Source: Dacryopinax spathularia
Taxonomy: Eukaryota > Basidiomycota > Dacrymycetes > Dacrymycetales > Dacrymycetaceae
Assembly: GCA_037974965.1 (NCBI GenBank)
Contig: JBBPFI010000005.1
Coordinates: 1,798,001-1,862,000, forward strand
Length of the DNA stretch: 64,000 bases
Direction: 5' to 3'
Below, piece by piece: positions 11,170 to 22,387 of the stretch. Under the pieces are notes generated by a model. It ran no database searches and was not told the origin of the DNA. It was given only the letters and a program-made list of their open reading frames with translations. Numbering within the stretch: the first letter of the stretch is position 1; each line of letters begins with the position of its first letter. A program made the translations under genes and the position numbers.

Positions 11170-13164
11170 ATGGACTACGCGACCTACTTGTTGTCCACTC
11201 TCTTCCTGCTCTTCGCTGTTCTTTTGCAAGTGCTGCGTCGCAAGTCTTCTCTCCCTGCGCCACCAGGACCGGATGGATTGCCGGTCGTGGGCAACCTGTT
11301 CCAGGTACCCTCTAGCCTCACATGGGTGAAGTTGGTTGAATGGAGCAAGGAATATGGTAAATACTGCCCGTGATAATCTCGCGCCTTACTCACCTTGCAC
11401 TGTGATCTAGGCTCAATGTACCGCTATAAGCTCCTGAATCAGCCTATCATCGTGCTTAGTGGCATAAGAGAAGCGGCGGATCTCCTTGATCGGCTATCAG
11501 CAAGGACCTCGGAACGTCCGAAGCTCATCAAGGTCAACGAGTATCTATGCCGACATATGGAATTTGGATTTGAGCCTAAGAGCGACTTGTGAGTTTTAGC
11601 TCTCTGCATTCACGCCGAGCGCTGAGTATCGCTAGTTGGAGAATCCAACGGCGCGCTTCACATGAGAAGTATGGGCTGCATTTCTTTGATTATTGGCCTG
11701 GCTTAGTCTCCTTGTTAGCTTTAATGTCCGCGCAGCCAAGCAATTCCAGCCGATGCAGGAAGAGGAATCCCGCTTGCTCATCACCGGTCTTCTCGAGCAC
11801 CCCGAAGTCGATATTGTTAAGCACATTCATCGTCATTCGGCGTCCATCGGCTGGCGCTCCATATACGGGCACAAGCCCATTCCTTTAATCGGTCATGATC
11901 CGTCCGCGCCGATGGACGACTTCTTTAAAGAAGTCTTCCTTGCGGCTGTTCCCGGAGGATCGATCGTCGACATCTTCCCGTTCTTGGAGCCCTTGATATC
12001 GCGATTCGGATTCTTGCGCCGGTACGCGACCATACTGCCAAGCCTTTCCTTCGTTCTGATAATGGCACATCAGACAGAGTGACAAATTCTACGAGCAAGC
12101 AACTGACTTCTTCGTGAAAGCACACCGTGAGCCACAGGTAAGGCCCGTCACATCTTGTCACCCATGCGACGGCTGCGGACTCACACGCCTGCTAGGTGGA
12201 TGGAAACCCTTCGTTTAGCGGCAAGCTCAAGGAAAGTGGAGAGCGTATTGGCATGAGCTCGGATAAGGATTGTGGTTGGGCAGGTGGAACCTTGTTGTAA
12301 GGATTCGGCTTTCCTTTGCGCTGACGTACTGAGAATGCCTTTGCAGCATTGCGGCACAAGATACGGTTTGTTTCTTCCGATTGCATCCTAACGTTTACTC
12401 TGACTTCCTTCTTCCAGACGGCGACCGCTCTTCGATGGTTCTGGGTAGCGATGCTGTGCTATCCTGAGGCTGCTACCGCTGCCCGAAAGGAGCTTGATGC
12501 CGTGGTCAGCAGCCGGCCACCAACATTCGACGACTACGACAGCCTCCCACAGATTGAAGCCATGGTGAAAGAGCTTCTGCGCTGGAGGCCGCCCACACCA
12601 TCCGGGTTACCGCATATGGCCGCTGAGGTTGGTCGCGCAGCTCGAAGCGATGTTGAACAGATGTTGACCGGAAGCAGGACATCGTTTATGACGGCTATCT
12701 AATTCCTAAGGGTGCCATCCTGACGGCCAATCTGTGGTGGGTGTCTTTACCCCATATCCACTCGTGTGATAATCAGATACTGACGCACTATCAGGTCCCT
12801 TTGCCGTGATCCCATCCTTTATCCGAACGGCGATGTATTCGATCCTTCCCGAATCCTCGACTCCCAGGGTCGCGTGAGGAGGCCGCCGCCAGACTCGCAC
12901 GATGACCTTCTCACCTTCGGGTACGGTCGCCGAGTCTGCGTCGGCAAGAGTTTGGCGCTGAACACACTCTGGATATCGATCGCCCAGCTTCTTTGGGCGT
13001 TTGATTTCCAGCGGGTGAAGGACGAAGATGGCAAGGAGAAAGTGCCTGATGAAATGGCGTTTTGGGACAATGGGCTGACAGTTTGGCCGTCGCCTTTCGA
13101 ATTCAAGCTCGTGCCGAGATTCGCGGATCTGAAAGAGAAGATTCGGCTGAGCACATCGGAGTAA
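11170..13164 (+). CDS. Cytochrome P450 monooxygenase, array copy 2
   Basis: A full-length paralogue of copy 1. It starts MDYATYLLSTLFLLFAVLLQ (membrane anchor), then the hinge LPAPPGPDGLPVVGNLF. Visible motifs are the I-helix AAQDTTATALRWFWV (split by an intron near 12360-12420), the K-helix KELLRWRPP, FDPSRI in the PERF position, and the heme loop FGYGRRVCVGKSLA. The C-terminus LVPRFADLKEKIRLSTSE ends at TAA 13164. It has a hinge proline series slightly different from copies 1, 3 and 4 (APPGPDG rather than LPPGPKG). Intron positions match the other copies, so tandem duplication is the likely origin. The reaction is NADPH-dependent monooxygenation on the endoplasmic reticulum; the substrate is unknown. 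Confidence 0.95.
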
Positions 13165-14195
13165 ATCAAAGCAAAGAGGGATGGATGCTTGTCCGTTGCT
13201 CTGCTCTATCAGAACTGTTGTGGTACATGCATTTTTGCCGCGATCGAAACCCGAGATGATTGCGTTATACCTCCCAGAGCACGTGATTTTTCTCCATATG
13301 GTTTGTGCCTAGCCCCACATAACCTCGTCAGACCTATCAGGAATGGCGAGCGGATACAGTGCAATGGTAATAATGTGTCGCCGTACAGCTTAAACACTGC
13401 GCGGAACAGATTGTCGCAGTAGCTTCACGAAGGGGAACCTCAGGGTGATCGAACAGCCAATTGTCTCCGCGCTCTGATCGACGATCAACTGCACCTTAAC
13501 TGCAGACAGCCACACAGCCTGGAGGCAGAGTCTTTAGCCATCTGAACAACCATATTACCGTTTATCACGACGGCCACCCGCTCGTATGAACTAAACGATC
13601 TGGCTCTCTGCACGTCGTACTCTTATGACATCTTTCAGCTGCGTGCTTACATGGCGTTGTCATGCGAAGCGCGAGCGGCGTAGCCTTCCCGCGTCCTGTG
13701 CTTCGAGCTGTCTTGCTGCTGAAGGTGTGGTTACCTCGGACTGCTCTGGGTACCGGCTAGAAGGCTGGAGGAAAGGGACCCACCGAAGGATGTTGAAGGA
13801 AAGGCGATTGCAACAGCTTGTGGATGCGCTTGATGCAGAAAAACTGTACGCTCTGCGCTACCAAGGCTAAAAGACGGTGTTCTGCAGCTCGTGAACGCGA
13901 TGACATTAACGCCCCCATCAATGAACAAGATGAAACTCTGAAGTTTCTGATGGATGCGGTACGATTGCTGGTTCTGGTTATCTGACGGCCAAAAGGGGAC
14001 TCCAACCTTGATCTATTTTTGGCGCAGTGTAATATCTGATCCCAACGTGCGCTTCAAGTAGCGCAACCACGAGCACTCAACTCGCTTATGAGCCTATCTG
14101 CAGCGCATGTACCCCTATACTGGCGCTTCCGCATCAAAGGGCTATTGCTTGTTCCATGATTCCGCGATACGGCAACCCATCTCCAGTCGTGGGCG
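13165..14195. other. Intergenic spacer between P450 copies 2 and 3
   Basis: About 1.0 kb. Small open frames at 13625-13870 and on the minus strand have no recognisable domain. Nothing else is seen. Confidence 0.5.
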
Positions 14196-14203
14196 TATAT
14201 ATG
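14196..14203 (+). promoter_or_regulatory. TATA-like box of P450 copy 3
   Basis: The sequence gcgtatatatgg lies about 50 bp upstream of the ATG at 14248, nearly identical in sequence and spacing to the box before copy 1. Confidence 0.6.
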
Positions 14204-14247
14204 GACTGGGGATGCCGCTTTGGCTGGAATGGAACTTCGTCAGCAGG

Positions 14248-16265
14248 ATGGCATCCTCTCTCTACCCAATTTCTGTGTTGCTCGCTGTCTTTCTTCTACT
14301 GTTGCGTGCTTTCCGCCGCCGACCAACGCTCCCGCTGCCACCAGGGCCCAAAGGGCTTCCGATTGTGGGCAACCTTTTCCAAGTGCCGTACAAGCTGACC
14401 TGGTGGAAACTGGTCCAATGGAGCAAGAAATATGGTGCGTGCGTCATGCCTCTATGGGAGAGGCTGGATCTGACTATTGGCAGGCCCGATCTACTCATAT
14501 ACCCTGATGGGTCAACCAATCGTGGTGCTTAGCGGCCTGAAGGAGGCCGCCGACATCCTTGACCGACTCTCTGCCAAGACGTCCGACCGGCCAAGGCTTA
14601 TCAAGGCGGGAGAGTTCATGTGCCGTGAGATGGAGTTCGGGTTTGCTACACGGAATGAACTGTACGTGCTTGATAATAGCTACACGGATGGGATGCTGAC
14701 GTGGGCTTAGATGGCGAAAGCACCGGCGTGCAGCGCATGAAAGGTAACCCACTGCGTTGTCAGCAAGAAAGGGAAAGGCTAAAGCTCACGTTCACTTCCA
14801 GTCTCAATGTCCGTGTTGCCAAGGACTTCCAGCCCCTGCAAGAGGAAGAATCCCGCATTCTCATCACCGGTCTCCTCGAGCATCCAGAAGTAGACATCAT
14901 CAAGCACATTCACCGTCATTCCGCATCCATCGCCTGGCGAGTCCTTTACGGGCACGAGTCAATCCCACTTCTGGGTCCGAACCCAACTGCGATCCTGGAC
15001 AAGTTCTTCAGGGAGCTGTTCTTCGCTGGCCGGCCTGGTGGATCGGTGGTTGATCTCTTCCCGTTTCTGGCGCCGTTGGTGGCGCGATCGAGCTGGCTAC
15101 GGCGGTATGCACTCTTCTCATCGCTTTCCCCACATTCCGTCTCACGCGTGCATCAGAGAAAGCGATCGATTCTTCGAGCAAGCCAACACGGTTCTATGCA
15201 AGGCTCATCGTGACCCACAAGTACGTAACTACTATCTGTTGCCTGGGGGCTTTGAAAGGCTCAACCCTGTGTGTTGGCAGCTGGAGGGATACCCGTCCTT
15301 TTGCAAAAAGATGAAGGAAACCGGAGAGCGGATCGGCATGGGCTCCGACGAAGACTGTGGCTGGGCTGCTGGAAGTCTGTTGTATGCTCCCCCAGTTCCT
15401 CCCATCTTCCTGCCACTGACGATCCGAAACAGCCTCGCGGCGCAGGATACCGTACAGCATTGTACCTAAGAACGACGGCAGTCTCGCTGATATCCTCCTA
15501 CAGACGGCAACAGCTCTCCGCTGGTTCTGGGTAGCGATGCTCTGCTACCCCGAGACGGCCATCCCCGCCCGAGCGCAGCTGGACGCCGTCTGCGGTAACA
15601 GACCGCCCACATTCGAGGACTACGACAACCTGCCTTACATCGAAGCGATGGTCAAGGAGCTTCTACGCTGGCGGCCGTCCGCGCCTGCAGGAGTGGCGCA
15701 TATGGCTAATGAGGTGCGTCTATCCTTCCCTTCTCGTGGGAAGAGTGAGGGCTAAGGGAAAGCAGGATATCGTGTACGAGGGATATCTGTTGCCGAAGGG
15801 GACGATCTTCATCCCTAACGAATGGTGCGCCCTCCCGCTCACAACTCCTCATCCTTCCAACAGCTCAACGTTCCCTCGCTGAACTAGAGGTCCAGGTCCC
15901 TCGGACGCGACCCCTCCATCTACCCAAACGGCGACACATTCTCCCCCTCCCGGTTCCTCACCCCCTCCGGGCGCGTGCGCAAGCCCCCCAAAGACACGAA
16001 AGACGACGCCCCCGCCTTCGGACACGGCCGCCGGATCTGTATCGGCAAGACCGTCGCCCTCCACTCGCTGTGGATCACCTTGGCCTACCTGCTCTGGGCG
16101 TTCGAGTTCGAGAGGGTGAAGGACGAGCAGGGGAGGGTGGTCGTTCCGGACGAATGGGCGTTTTGGGATAACGGACTGACTGTTAGGCCGAGGCCGTTTG
16201 AGTGTAGGCTCGTGCCGCGCTTTGGGGATTTGGGGGAGAGGGTGAGGGGTGAGAAGGCGGAGTGA
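14248..16265 (+). CDS. Cytochrome P450 monooxygenase, array copy 3
   Basis: A full-length paralogue starting MASSLYPISVLLAVFLLLLR at 14248. An in-frame ATG upstream of the TATA box is unlikely to be used. The hinge is LPLPPGPKGLPIVGNLF. Further exons encode GQPIVVLSGLKEAADIL, the I-helix LAAQDTTATALRWF, the K-helix KELLRWRPSAP, FSPSRF and the heme loop FGHGRRICIGKTVA. The protein ends GERVRGEKAE at TGA 16265. Compared with copies 1 and 2 the heme loop has His in place of Tyr (FGHG, as in copy 4), and the segment just before it is more acidic (DTKDDAPAFG). All catalytic residues are present. Substrate unknown. Confidence 0.95.
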
Positions 16266-16659
16266 GCAGCTGGGCTGGGGATCTGGGCGATGAACGAACG
16301 GACGCGATCCCTTGTTCGTCCAAGGTGCACTGTGTTCGTCGAAAGGAGAATTTATTTGCGTCACATTGGATTCATCGTGATAAGCACGAATGCGTGCAAT
16401 ATATAGACATACAGGATTCCAACCGTCCAATCATCACAGCGCATGCGTGAAAAGGCGGGATATAGGAGCGACTAAGCCCAAGCACACAGGCCTGGCGGAG
16501 CAAACGTCCACAGAGTCAACGGAGCGCAGCGGCTCCTACCGCGGAAAAGCGCGCATATATGCACTCGACCGACTGCGCGCTCCTCAAACGACCAAAACCG
16601 AAGGCGCGCTCCCCAAAGGGTATGGTGTACACCTTGGCAGCGCACGATCCAGCCATCCA
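16266..16659. other. Convergent 3' spacer
   Basis: About 390 bp between the stop of P450 copy 3 and the stop of the minus-strand disordered protein. It presumably holds both 3' UTRs. It contains one copy of the palindrome GCATATATGC near 16553, discussed in the findings. Confidence 0.45.
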
Positions 16660-18270
16660 TCATTTCCCGTGCTTCTTCTCCCCCTCAACACCAGGCACGA
16701 CGGCCCCAGGCTCAAACCCCAGCACCTCCCTCTCCCTCTCCCTCCGTTCCCTCACTTCCAGCCCCGGGCTGCCCGCCCTCCTTCCGCCCAAAGCGGCCGC
16801 AGCGGCCCACTGCGGGAGAGTGTCTTTTCCTACTGTCCCTCGTGCTGGGCTGGGAAGGTCCTCTTCTTCTTCTTCGTCCTCTTCTTGCTCTTCCTCCTCT
16901 TCTTCGTCGTTATTAGGACTGCGTTCGTCTTCGGCTGCGTCTTCCGTTGCGTCCTCCAGCTCCGGAGGCGGCGAGCGCGAAGTAGGCCTCGGCGCCGCCG
17001 TCGGTCCATGTTCGCCCCCCTCCCCCATCTCCTCTTCCTCCTCCCCATCTTCCTCCTCCTCCTCAGGAACAACAGTCGCCCCATCCAGCTCAACCTCAGG
17101 CAACTCCGCAAGCCTGCTCGTCGGCGTCGTCGTTCTGTGCTTCATCCCCGAGAGAGCGGAAAGCCGAGCAAGTTCTTCTTCTTCGAGCCGCTTCGCTTCT
17201 TCCGTCGTCATTTCCCTGGGTTTCTTTTCGGAGATCGGGGGCGCGGGACGGGGTGGGGGTGGGGAGGGGTCGACGAGTGTTGTGGCGCTTGGGCCTGCTC
17301 CTACTCCCGCCGGCGTCGAAGCGCCAGCAGCACCAGCAGCCGCTCCCACACCACCGGCAGCCCCGGGAGCCCCGGGAGCACCAGGAGCACCAGGTAAAGA
17401 GGGAGCACCGCCCCCGCCCTCCTTCCTCCCGTCCCTCCATCTCTTCCAGAGCTTCTTCCCCAACTCACCCAAATCGACCACCTGCTCCCTCTTCTGCCAG
17501 TCCTGCCCGCCCTCATATACATGCACGACCTTCTTCGGCCTCGGCGGTCTGCCCATCCCCGCTCCCTGCGGTCCCGGCCCCGGCCCAGGTCCAGGACCAG
17601 CAAGGCCGCTGACGTATGGCCCGCCTGAGCCTGGTAGGCGGGGGGCGCCCGAGCCTTGGGAACGGAGGATCTGGGAACGGGCGGCTACGCCTAGGGTGAT
17701 GCTGTTTCTGCGTTGGCGGGGCCGGTCTGGCGAGGGGAGGGGGGCGAATGAGATGCTTGGTTTTCTTGGGAGCTTTCCGCTGCCTGTTGAAGTGGCTAAC
17801 GGCGTCCTCGGACCATCGGAGGAGGCCGGACGTGGCTCCGCGATTTGTACTCCCGGCGTCGAGGGAATCGGTTTTGACTGGGTACTAGGAGTGGAAGGGA
17901 CAGCGAGGTGTCCATTACCCATCTGCAGTTCCTGCCCTGAAGAGGAGGTGCCTGCCGGTGCGGTAGAGGGCGAGAGGAGCGGAGCGGGGATCGAGAGCCG
18001 GGGGAGTTCGTGCGGGTTTTCGAGTATCGAGCCGGTGCGTTTTGCCCCTGCTGGTCGGGGGGTGGCGGTGGCGCTATCGGCGGCTGGGGGTTGGTCGGAT
18101 GTGGGTGAGGGTTGGGATGCGGGGTCTGGGGGTTGGATTGGTTGAGGGTGGGAGGGCTGTGCGGAGGATGAGGTTGATGGTGCTGGTGGTGGGGGTTGCG
18201 GTAGGTCGGAGGGAGCGGCGGGAGGTTGTGGGGCAGGAAGAGAAACGCTAGGCGCAGAAACCTCAGTCAT
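16660..18270 (-). CDS. Intrinsically disordered Pro/Ser-rich protein with acidic tracts
   Basis: A single uninterrupted 536-residue frame on the minus strand, from ATG 18270 to the stop at 16660. The first 100 residues are almost all Pro, Ser, Ala and Gln. Residues of about 150-200 contain KLPRKPSISFAPLPSP and RRNSITLGVAARSQILRSQ, which look like conserved short motifs. Next come a Gly-Pro stretch, a basic-aromatic segment (KKVVHVYEGGQDW, LGELGKKLWKRWRDGRK), a collagen-like G-A-P run, a charged helix (TTEEAKRLEEEELARLSAL) and long Glu/Asp runs. No enzyme domain is seen and no function is recognised. The Glu runs and Pro repeats create a long open frame on the opposite strand, which I treat as a shadow. 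It sits between P450 copies 3 and 4 but looks unrelated to them. Confidence 0.75.
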   Translation of the reverse strand: MTEVSAPSVSLPAPQPPAAPSDLPQPPPPAPSTSSSAQPSHPQPIQPPDPASQPSPTSDQPPAADSATATPRPAGAKRTGSILENPHELPRLSIPAPLLSPSTAPAGTSSSGQELQMGNGHLAVPSTPSTQSKPIPSTPGVQIAEPRPASSDGPRTPLATSTGSGKLPRKPSISFAPLPSPDRPRQRRNSITLGVAARSQILRSQGSGAPRLPGSGGPYVSGLAGPGPGPGPGPQGAGMGRPPRPKKVVHVYEGGQDWQKREQVVDLGELGKKLWKRWRDGRKEGGGGAPSLPGAPGAPGAPGAAGGVGAAAGAAGASTPAGVGAGPSATTLVDPSPPPPRPAPPISEKKPREMTTEEAKRLEEEELARLSALSGMKHRTTTPTSRLAELPEVELDGATVVPEEEEEDGEEEEEMGEGGEHGPTAAPRPTSRSPPPELEDATEDAAEDERSPNNDEEEEEEQEEDEEEEEDLPSPARGTVGKDTLPQWAAAAALGGRRAGSPGLEVRERREREREVLGFEPGAVVPGVEGEKKHGK

Positions 18271-18525
18271 CTTTCCTCTTTTTCCACGTTCAAATGACCC
18301 AGAAAATCAGGAAGAGGAAGAAGCGGGAAGACGATCACCAAATGCCAAGTGCCGTGAAGTGATGATCGTAGGGGATGATCGTCCAGAAGCAAAAGGAAGT
18401 GGAAGGTGGGAAAAGGCAACAATGAATCCTCAGACCCCAGACCCTCTCCGCACTGAATACGGCCGGGGGAGGACGGATCACGAGCGCGCCGAACGGCGGG
18501 ACAGGGAAGGAAGGAAGATGTAGGG

Positions 18526-19243
18526 CTAAAACGGGCCGCTTGAAGTCGTGCCTGAGCACTTTCGGCGGAGAAACGGTAAGAAGACGAACGAAGGACGAGT
18601 TGAAAACGGGCCGTTTCCCAGTCCGTCAGACAGAAATGGACGCAAGCGTGCGGGTCGTCCAATCCGCTCCCTCCCAAGTTGACTCCTCAGAGTCAAAGTG
18701 ACCCGCTGCCCAAAGTGAGTACACCCGCAGTTCCCGCATCCATGTCCCCTCAAACCTTTGCGGAGGCATGACGTCGGCACGCTTCGGCGCAAGTCTGAGG
18801 GACGCGCCACCCCCACTCCCCACCCTTGGGCAGGAATCCGAATAGGAGCCGTCCGCTCCCGCACCATGGTCATCATCAACCACTGCCAACGAGCATCATC
18901 ATCCTCCCCCAGCAGGCTGTTCCGCAGACACCCGCGAGACCCTTCGACTTCGACAAGACCATGAGAACGCGAGAACTTAGCGGATAACTCACCTCATCAT
19001 CTCCTGCTCGTCGTCGACCTCGACTGCCAGCCGAGGCCGTTTCGCAACAAACTCCTTCATCTGCCGCTCCCTCCCCGCCTGCGCTCCATCCATTGTTTGC
19101 AGCTGGAGTCGCTCGAGTTGTCCGATTTGTCCGATTTGTCCGAGTTGGGAGGAGGATGCTGGCGGGGCAGGCTGCCGATATCTCGCATGTCGTTCGGAGT
19201 AAAGCTTTCGTTCGTGTTCGTACCAGTCGGAAAGCATTGGCAT
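18526..19243 (-). CDS. Possible small two-exon gene, function unknown
   Basis: Exon 1 (19243 to about 18992) encodes MPMLSDWYEHERKLYSERHA, a short repeat-bearing stretch (GQIGQIGQLERLQLQ) and KEFVAKRPRLAVEVDDEQEM. It ends at a good donor (GTGAGT) at about 18991. After an intron of about 76 nt the frame continues LLGEDDDARWQWLMMTMV and stays open to 18526. The charged, heptad-like first exon looks like real coding sequence, but the downstream part is low in conserved features and the start could lie further upstream beyond an acceptor at about 19246. No family is recognised. Confidence is low. Confidence 0.35.
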
Positions 19244-20327
19244 CCTCTACAGCAATCCACGGTGGTATTCTCCAGTATCGCCGGAGCAGAGTCTAAAGTC
19301 GAAGTGGGGTATGTGATGGGGAACAGTCCCACTGAGAGCCGGGTGGGTTTCTTTGATCTTAAGTTACAGGCTATGATGAGCAAGCCGAAGAGGGGCAGGC
19401 AGGGGTAGGGATAGCTTGCGACGAGAAGGGATCGCAGCCGCCTTCAGTTATACAGTACATGCCGACCCTGCCGGGCCTAGGGCCTAGCTCCAAGCGACGA
19501 CATACGCAACAATAATATCCTCGCATAAGCGCATAATTTGGCCCTAACCAGCGCTGACTAACTTGGCGACGTTGACCCCTCACAAGCTAAAGATAGCGGG
19601 ATAGCGGGATAGCGGGACTGTCTCCCTTACGCCCGTGAACATCTGCCGGCCGTTCTGTCTTCATCTGCCGCCCATGCGAGCTCGTCATGAACATACTCGC
19701 CCGGTGCCGGCAACGCACAGACAGGTGAAGACCGGCAGCGCCCTGACCTGATTGACTGGGATAACTTCCTACCTCGCAAAGAAGCGTACGCAGCCCTATT
19801 CGTCACCATATTCGTCACACTATTCGCCAGCCCCGCGAGGGTTTCACTTCTCCCCGCATTCGCCCGACCACTTCCCTTTGCTCATCAGTCTGGACGCCAG
19901 CGTACCGTACTCCCTTCTTTGACTGGCAGGGCTGGCAGGCACAGTTTCTGGTGTCCTGTTGGGTTTGGGTTGCCTCTTTGGGTTGGGCCGAGGGCGCCTG
20001 ATGGCTTTCATGGGCTGGGGGATGCCCCGGATGGAAGGAGGTTAGCATCGAGGGAAGCGTCCCGCGAGCCTGGGCGCTGCAGAATACTCTGCTCTGCCAT
20101 ATCACCATCAGTCCACCGCTGACCAATATGTGCTGTCCTTAATGGGTAATACGTTGTGCCTATTAGGCTTGAGTAATTTGGTAGTTGCGGAGTAACTTGA
20201 TGGATATGACTGGATGTTCTCCGAGGCGAAGCAACGCTCTGTCCATAATGCAAATTTGTGATTCCGTTACCGGCTTCTGCACGAGGTATGTAGCACCATA
20301 CGGTCCGCATAACAGAGTACGCGCCGC
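19244..20327. other. Intergenic, with a short 8-bp tandem repeat
   Basis: About 1.1 kb without a supported gene. Three head-to-tail copies of atagcggg lie at 19593-19616. The rest shows nothing recognisable. Confidence 0.5.
19593..19616. repeat. 8-bp tandem triplication
   Basis: Three adjacent copies of atagcggg upstream of the P450 copy 4 stop. A microsatellite-like tract with no clear function. Confidence 0.8.
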
Positions 20328-22345
20328 CTACTCTGGTCGACCATTCACCCGAAGGCGTTCCCCCAAATCATCAAACCTCGGCACAAGCCTAAACTCAAAC
20401 GGCGCTGGCCAAACCGTCGCTCCATTATCCCAGAACGCCCTCTCATCGGGCACCTTCTCCCTGCCCATCACGTCCCTCGCTCCCTCGAAGCGGAAGGCCC
20501 AGAGCAGATGGGCGATCGTGATCCACAGCGTGTTCATGGCGAGCGTCTTGCCGATACAGATCCGCCGGCCGTGGCCGAAGGCGAGGAGGTCGTCGTGCGT
20601 GTCTTGCGATGGGCGGCGGACGTGACCGGAGGAGGGGTCGATGAACCGCGAGGGGTCGAACGTTTCGCCGTTGGGGTAGACGGAGGGGTCGCGGCAGAGG
20701 GACCTGCTGGCCGGTCAGCGACTGGTGTTGGATGCTATGAGTGCGGAGCGTGGTGTACTGACCAAGCGTTGGGCACAAGGATCGTCCCTTTCGGAATGAG
20801 GTAGCCGTTGTACACAATGTCCTAGCTCGAGTCAGCCATTGCTCAGCCAAGATGGGAAGCCACTGGACCGACCTCGCTAGCCATATGCGCTACCCCCGCT
20901 GGTGCGGGCGGACGCCAACGCAAGAGCTCTTTCATCATCGCTTCGATCTGCGGGAGTTTGTCGTAGTCGTCGAACGTCGGGGGTAGGTTGCCCACTACGG
21001 CGTCGAGCTGCGCTCGAGCTGCTTCAGCTGCCTCGGGATAGCAGAGCATTGCGACCCAGAACCATCGAAGAGCGGTTGCCGTCTATGAGGAATTAGCATC
21101 AATCACTCAATGAGGAGCATCGTGAAGACCTACGGTATCCTGTGCAGCGAGGCTATCGATATTGTTAGCTTGTTGATATAGAAGATGCGTGGGTACCCTT
21201 ACAACAAGCTTCCGGCAGCCCAACCGCAGTCCTCGTCGCTGCGCATACCAATAAGCTCTCCACTTTCCTTGAGCTTACTACTGAGCGAGGGTTGTCCTTC
21301 AACCTGAGAAGCGCAGTACAGTATCAGTGAAGTTCAAGGACAAAGTCCTAAAGGACTCGCTTGGGGATCCCGATACGCCTTGACGAAGAACTCGGTTGCT
21401 TGGTTGAAGAACTTGTCGCTTTGTCTGGGAGGTCGGCTATTCAGCAGAGGCGTAGACGAGCCGACAGCTTAGTGCGTACCTGCGCAAGAAGCTCGACCGC
21501 GATATCAACGGCTGCAAGAATGGGAAGATATCGACGACCGATCCTCCAGGGACAGCAGCAAAGAAGATCTCCCTAAAGAAGTCGTCCATCGGCGCGGAGG
21601 GATCATGGCCGATCAAGGGGATGGGCTTGTGTCCGTACAGAGATCGCCAGCCAATGGAGGCCGACTGCCGATGGATGTGCTTGACGATGTCGATTTCGGG
21701 ATGCTCGAGCAGACCAGTGATGAGCATGCGGGACTCTTCGTCTTGCATCGGTTGGAAGTCTTTGGCTACGCGGACGTTGAGGCTGACACATAAAACCTTG
21801 ATCAGCATGCGCCTTCGGAGGAGGGAACAATGGCATACCTCTCATGAGCAGCGCGTCGATGAACTCTCCAGCTAGAGGGCGATTAGCGTTTTATATAGAG
21901 GAGAAAGCCAAGCACCCACAAATCGTTCCTCGACGCAAAACCGAACTCCATGTGCCGACACATGTACTCGTTGATCTTGAGGAGCTTGGGCCTGTCCGAC
22001 GTCTTCGCCGAGAGTCGATCGAGGATGTCCGCAGCCTCCTTGATGCCGCTCAGGACGACGATTGGCTGTCCGAGGAGGCTGTAGGAGTATATGGGTCCTG
22101 CAGGGCCCGATTAGCGAGCGGTCCGCCGGTGGTCGAATAGAGGACGTACCGTATTGTTTGCTCCATTCGACAAGCTTGACCCAAGTGAGGGTGAACGGCA
22201 CCTGGAAAAGGTTTCCCACGATCGGAAGGCCCTTCGGGCCAGGCGGCAAGGGGCGATTCGGAGGACGACGCAGCAGGCGCAAGACGAAGGCGAAAGCAAC
22301 AAGCAGGACAGACACAGGGAAGAGGGAGGACTCCATTCTGTCCAC
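20328..22345 (-). CDS. Cytochrome P450 monooxygenase, array copy 4 (inverted)
   Basis: The fourth paralogue, on the minus strand. The start is ATG 22345 (MDRMESSLFPVSVLLVAF) or the in-frame ATG 22336. The anchor is followed by the hinge RPLPPGPKGLPIVGNLF. Further exons give the PMQDEESRMLITGLLEHPE segment shared by all copies, the I-helix AAQDT region at about 21140-21150, TATALRWFWVAMLCYPEAAE, the K-helix KELLRWRPPAPAGVAHM, FDPSRF and the heme loop FGHGRRICIGKTLA. The C-terminus LVPRFDDLGERLRVNGRPE ends at 20328. It is closest in its heme loop to copy 3. Orientation opposite to copies 1-3 implies an inversion or inverted duplication. It is intact and the substrate is unknown. Confidence 0.95.
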
Positions 22346-22380
22346 GCCCTGGCACTAACGGCCAAGCAGGAGATGCGGGT

Positions 22381-22387
22381 CATATAA
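22381..22387 (-). promoter_or_regulatory. TATA-like box of P450 copy 4
   Basis: The minus strand reads CGCTTATATGACC about 40-50 bp upstream of the two candidate ATGs (22345, 22336). This matches the layout of the other three copies. Confidence 0.5.

Noticed and set aside
16559-18145. Long plus-strand open frame (528 codons) opposite the disordered protein
   Set aside because: It is Ser/Gly/Arg/Pro-rich and mirrors the Glu/Asp, Ser and Pro codons of the minus-strand gene. It has no motif of its own and no promoter support.
8324-22345. Secondary-metabolite biosynthetic gene cluster
   Set aside because: Only P450s are present. No terpene synthase, polyketide synthase, peptide synthetase, prenyltransferase or transporter is seen in the window.
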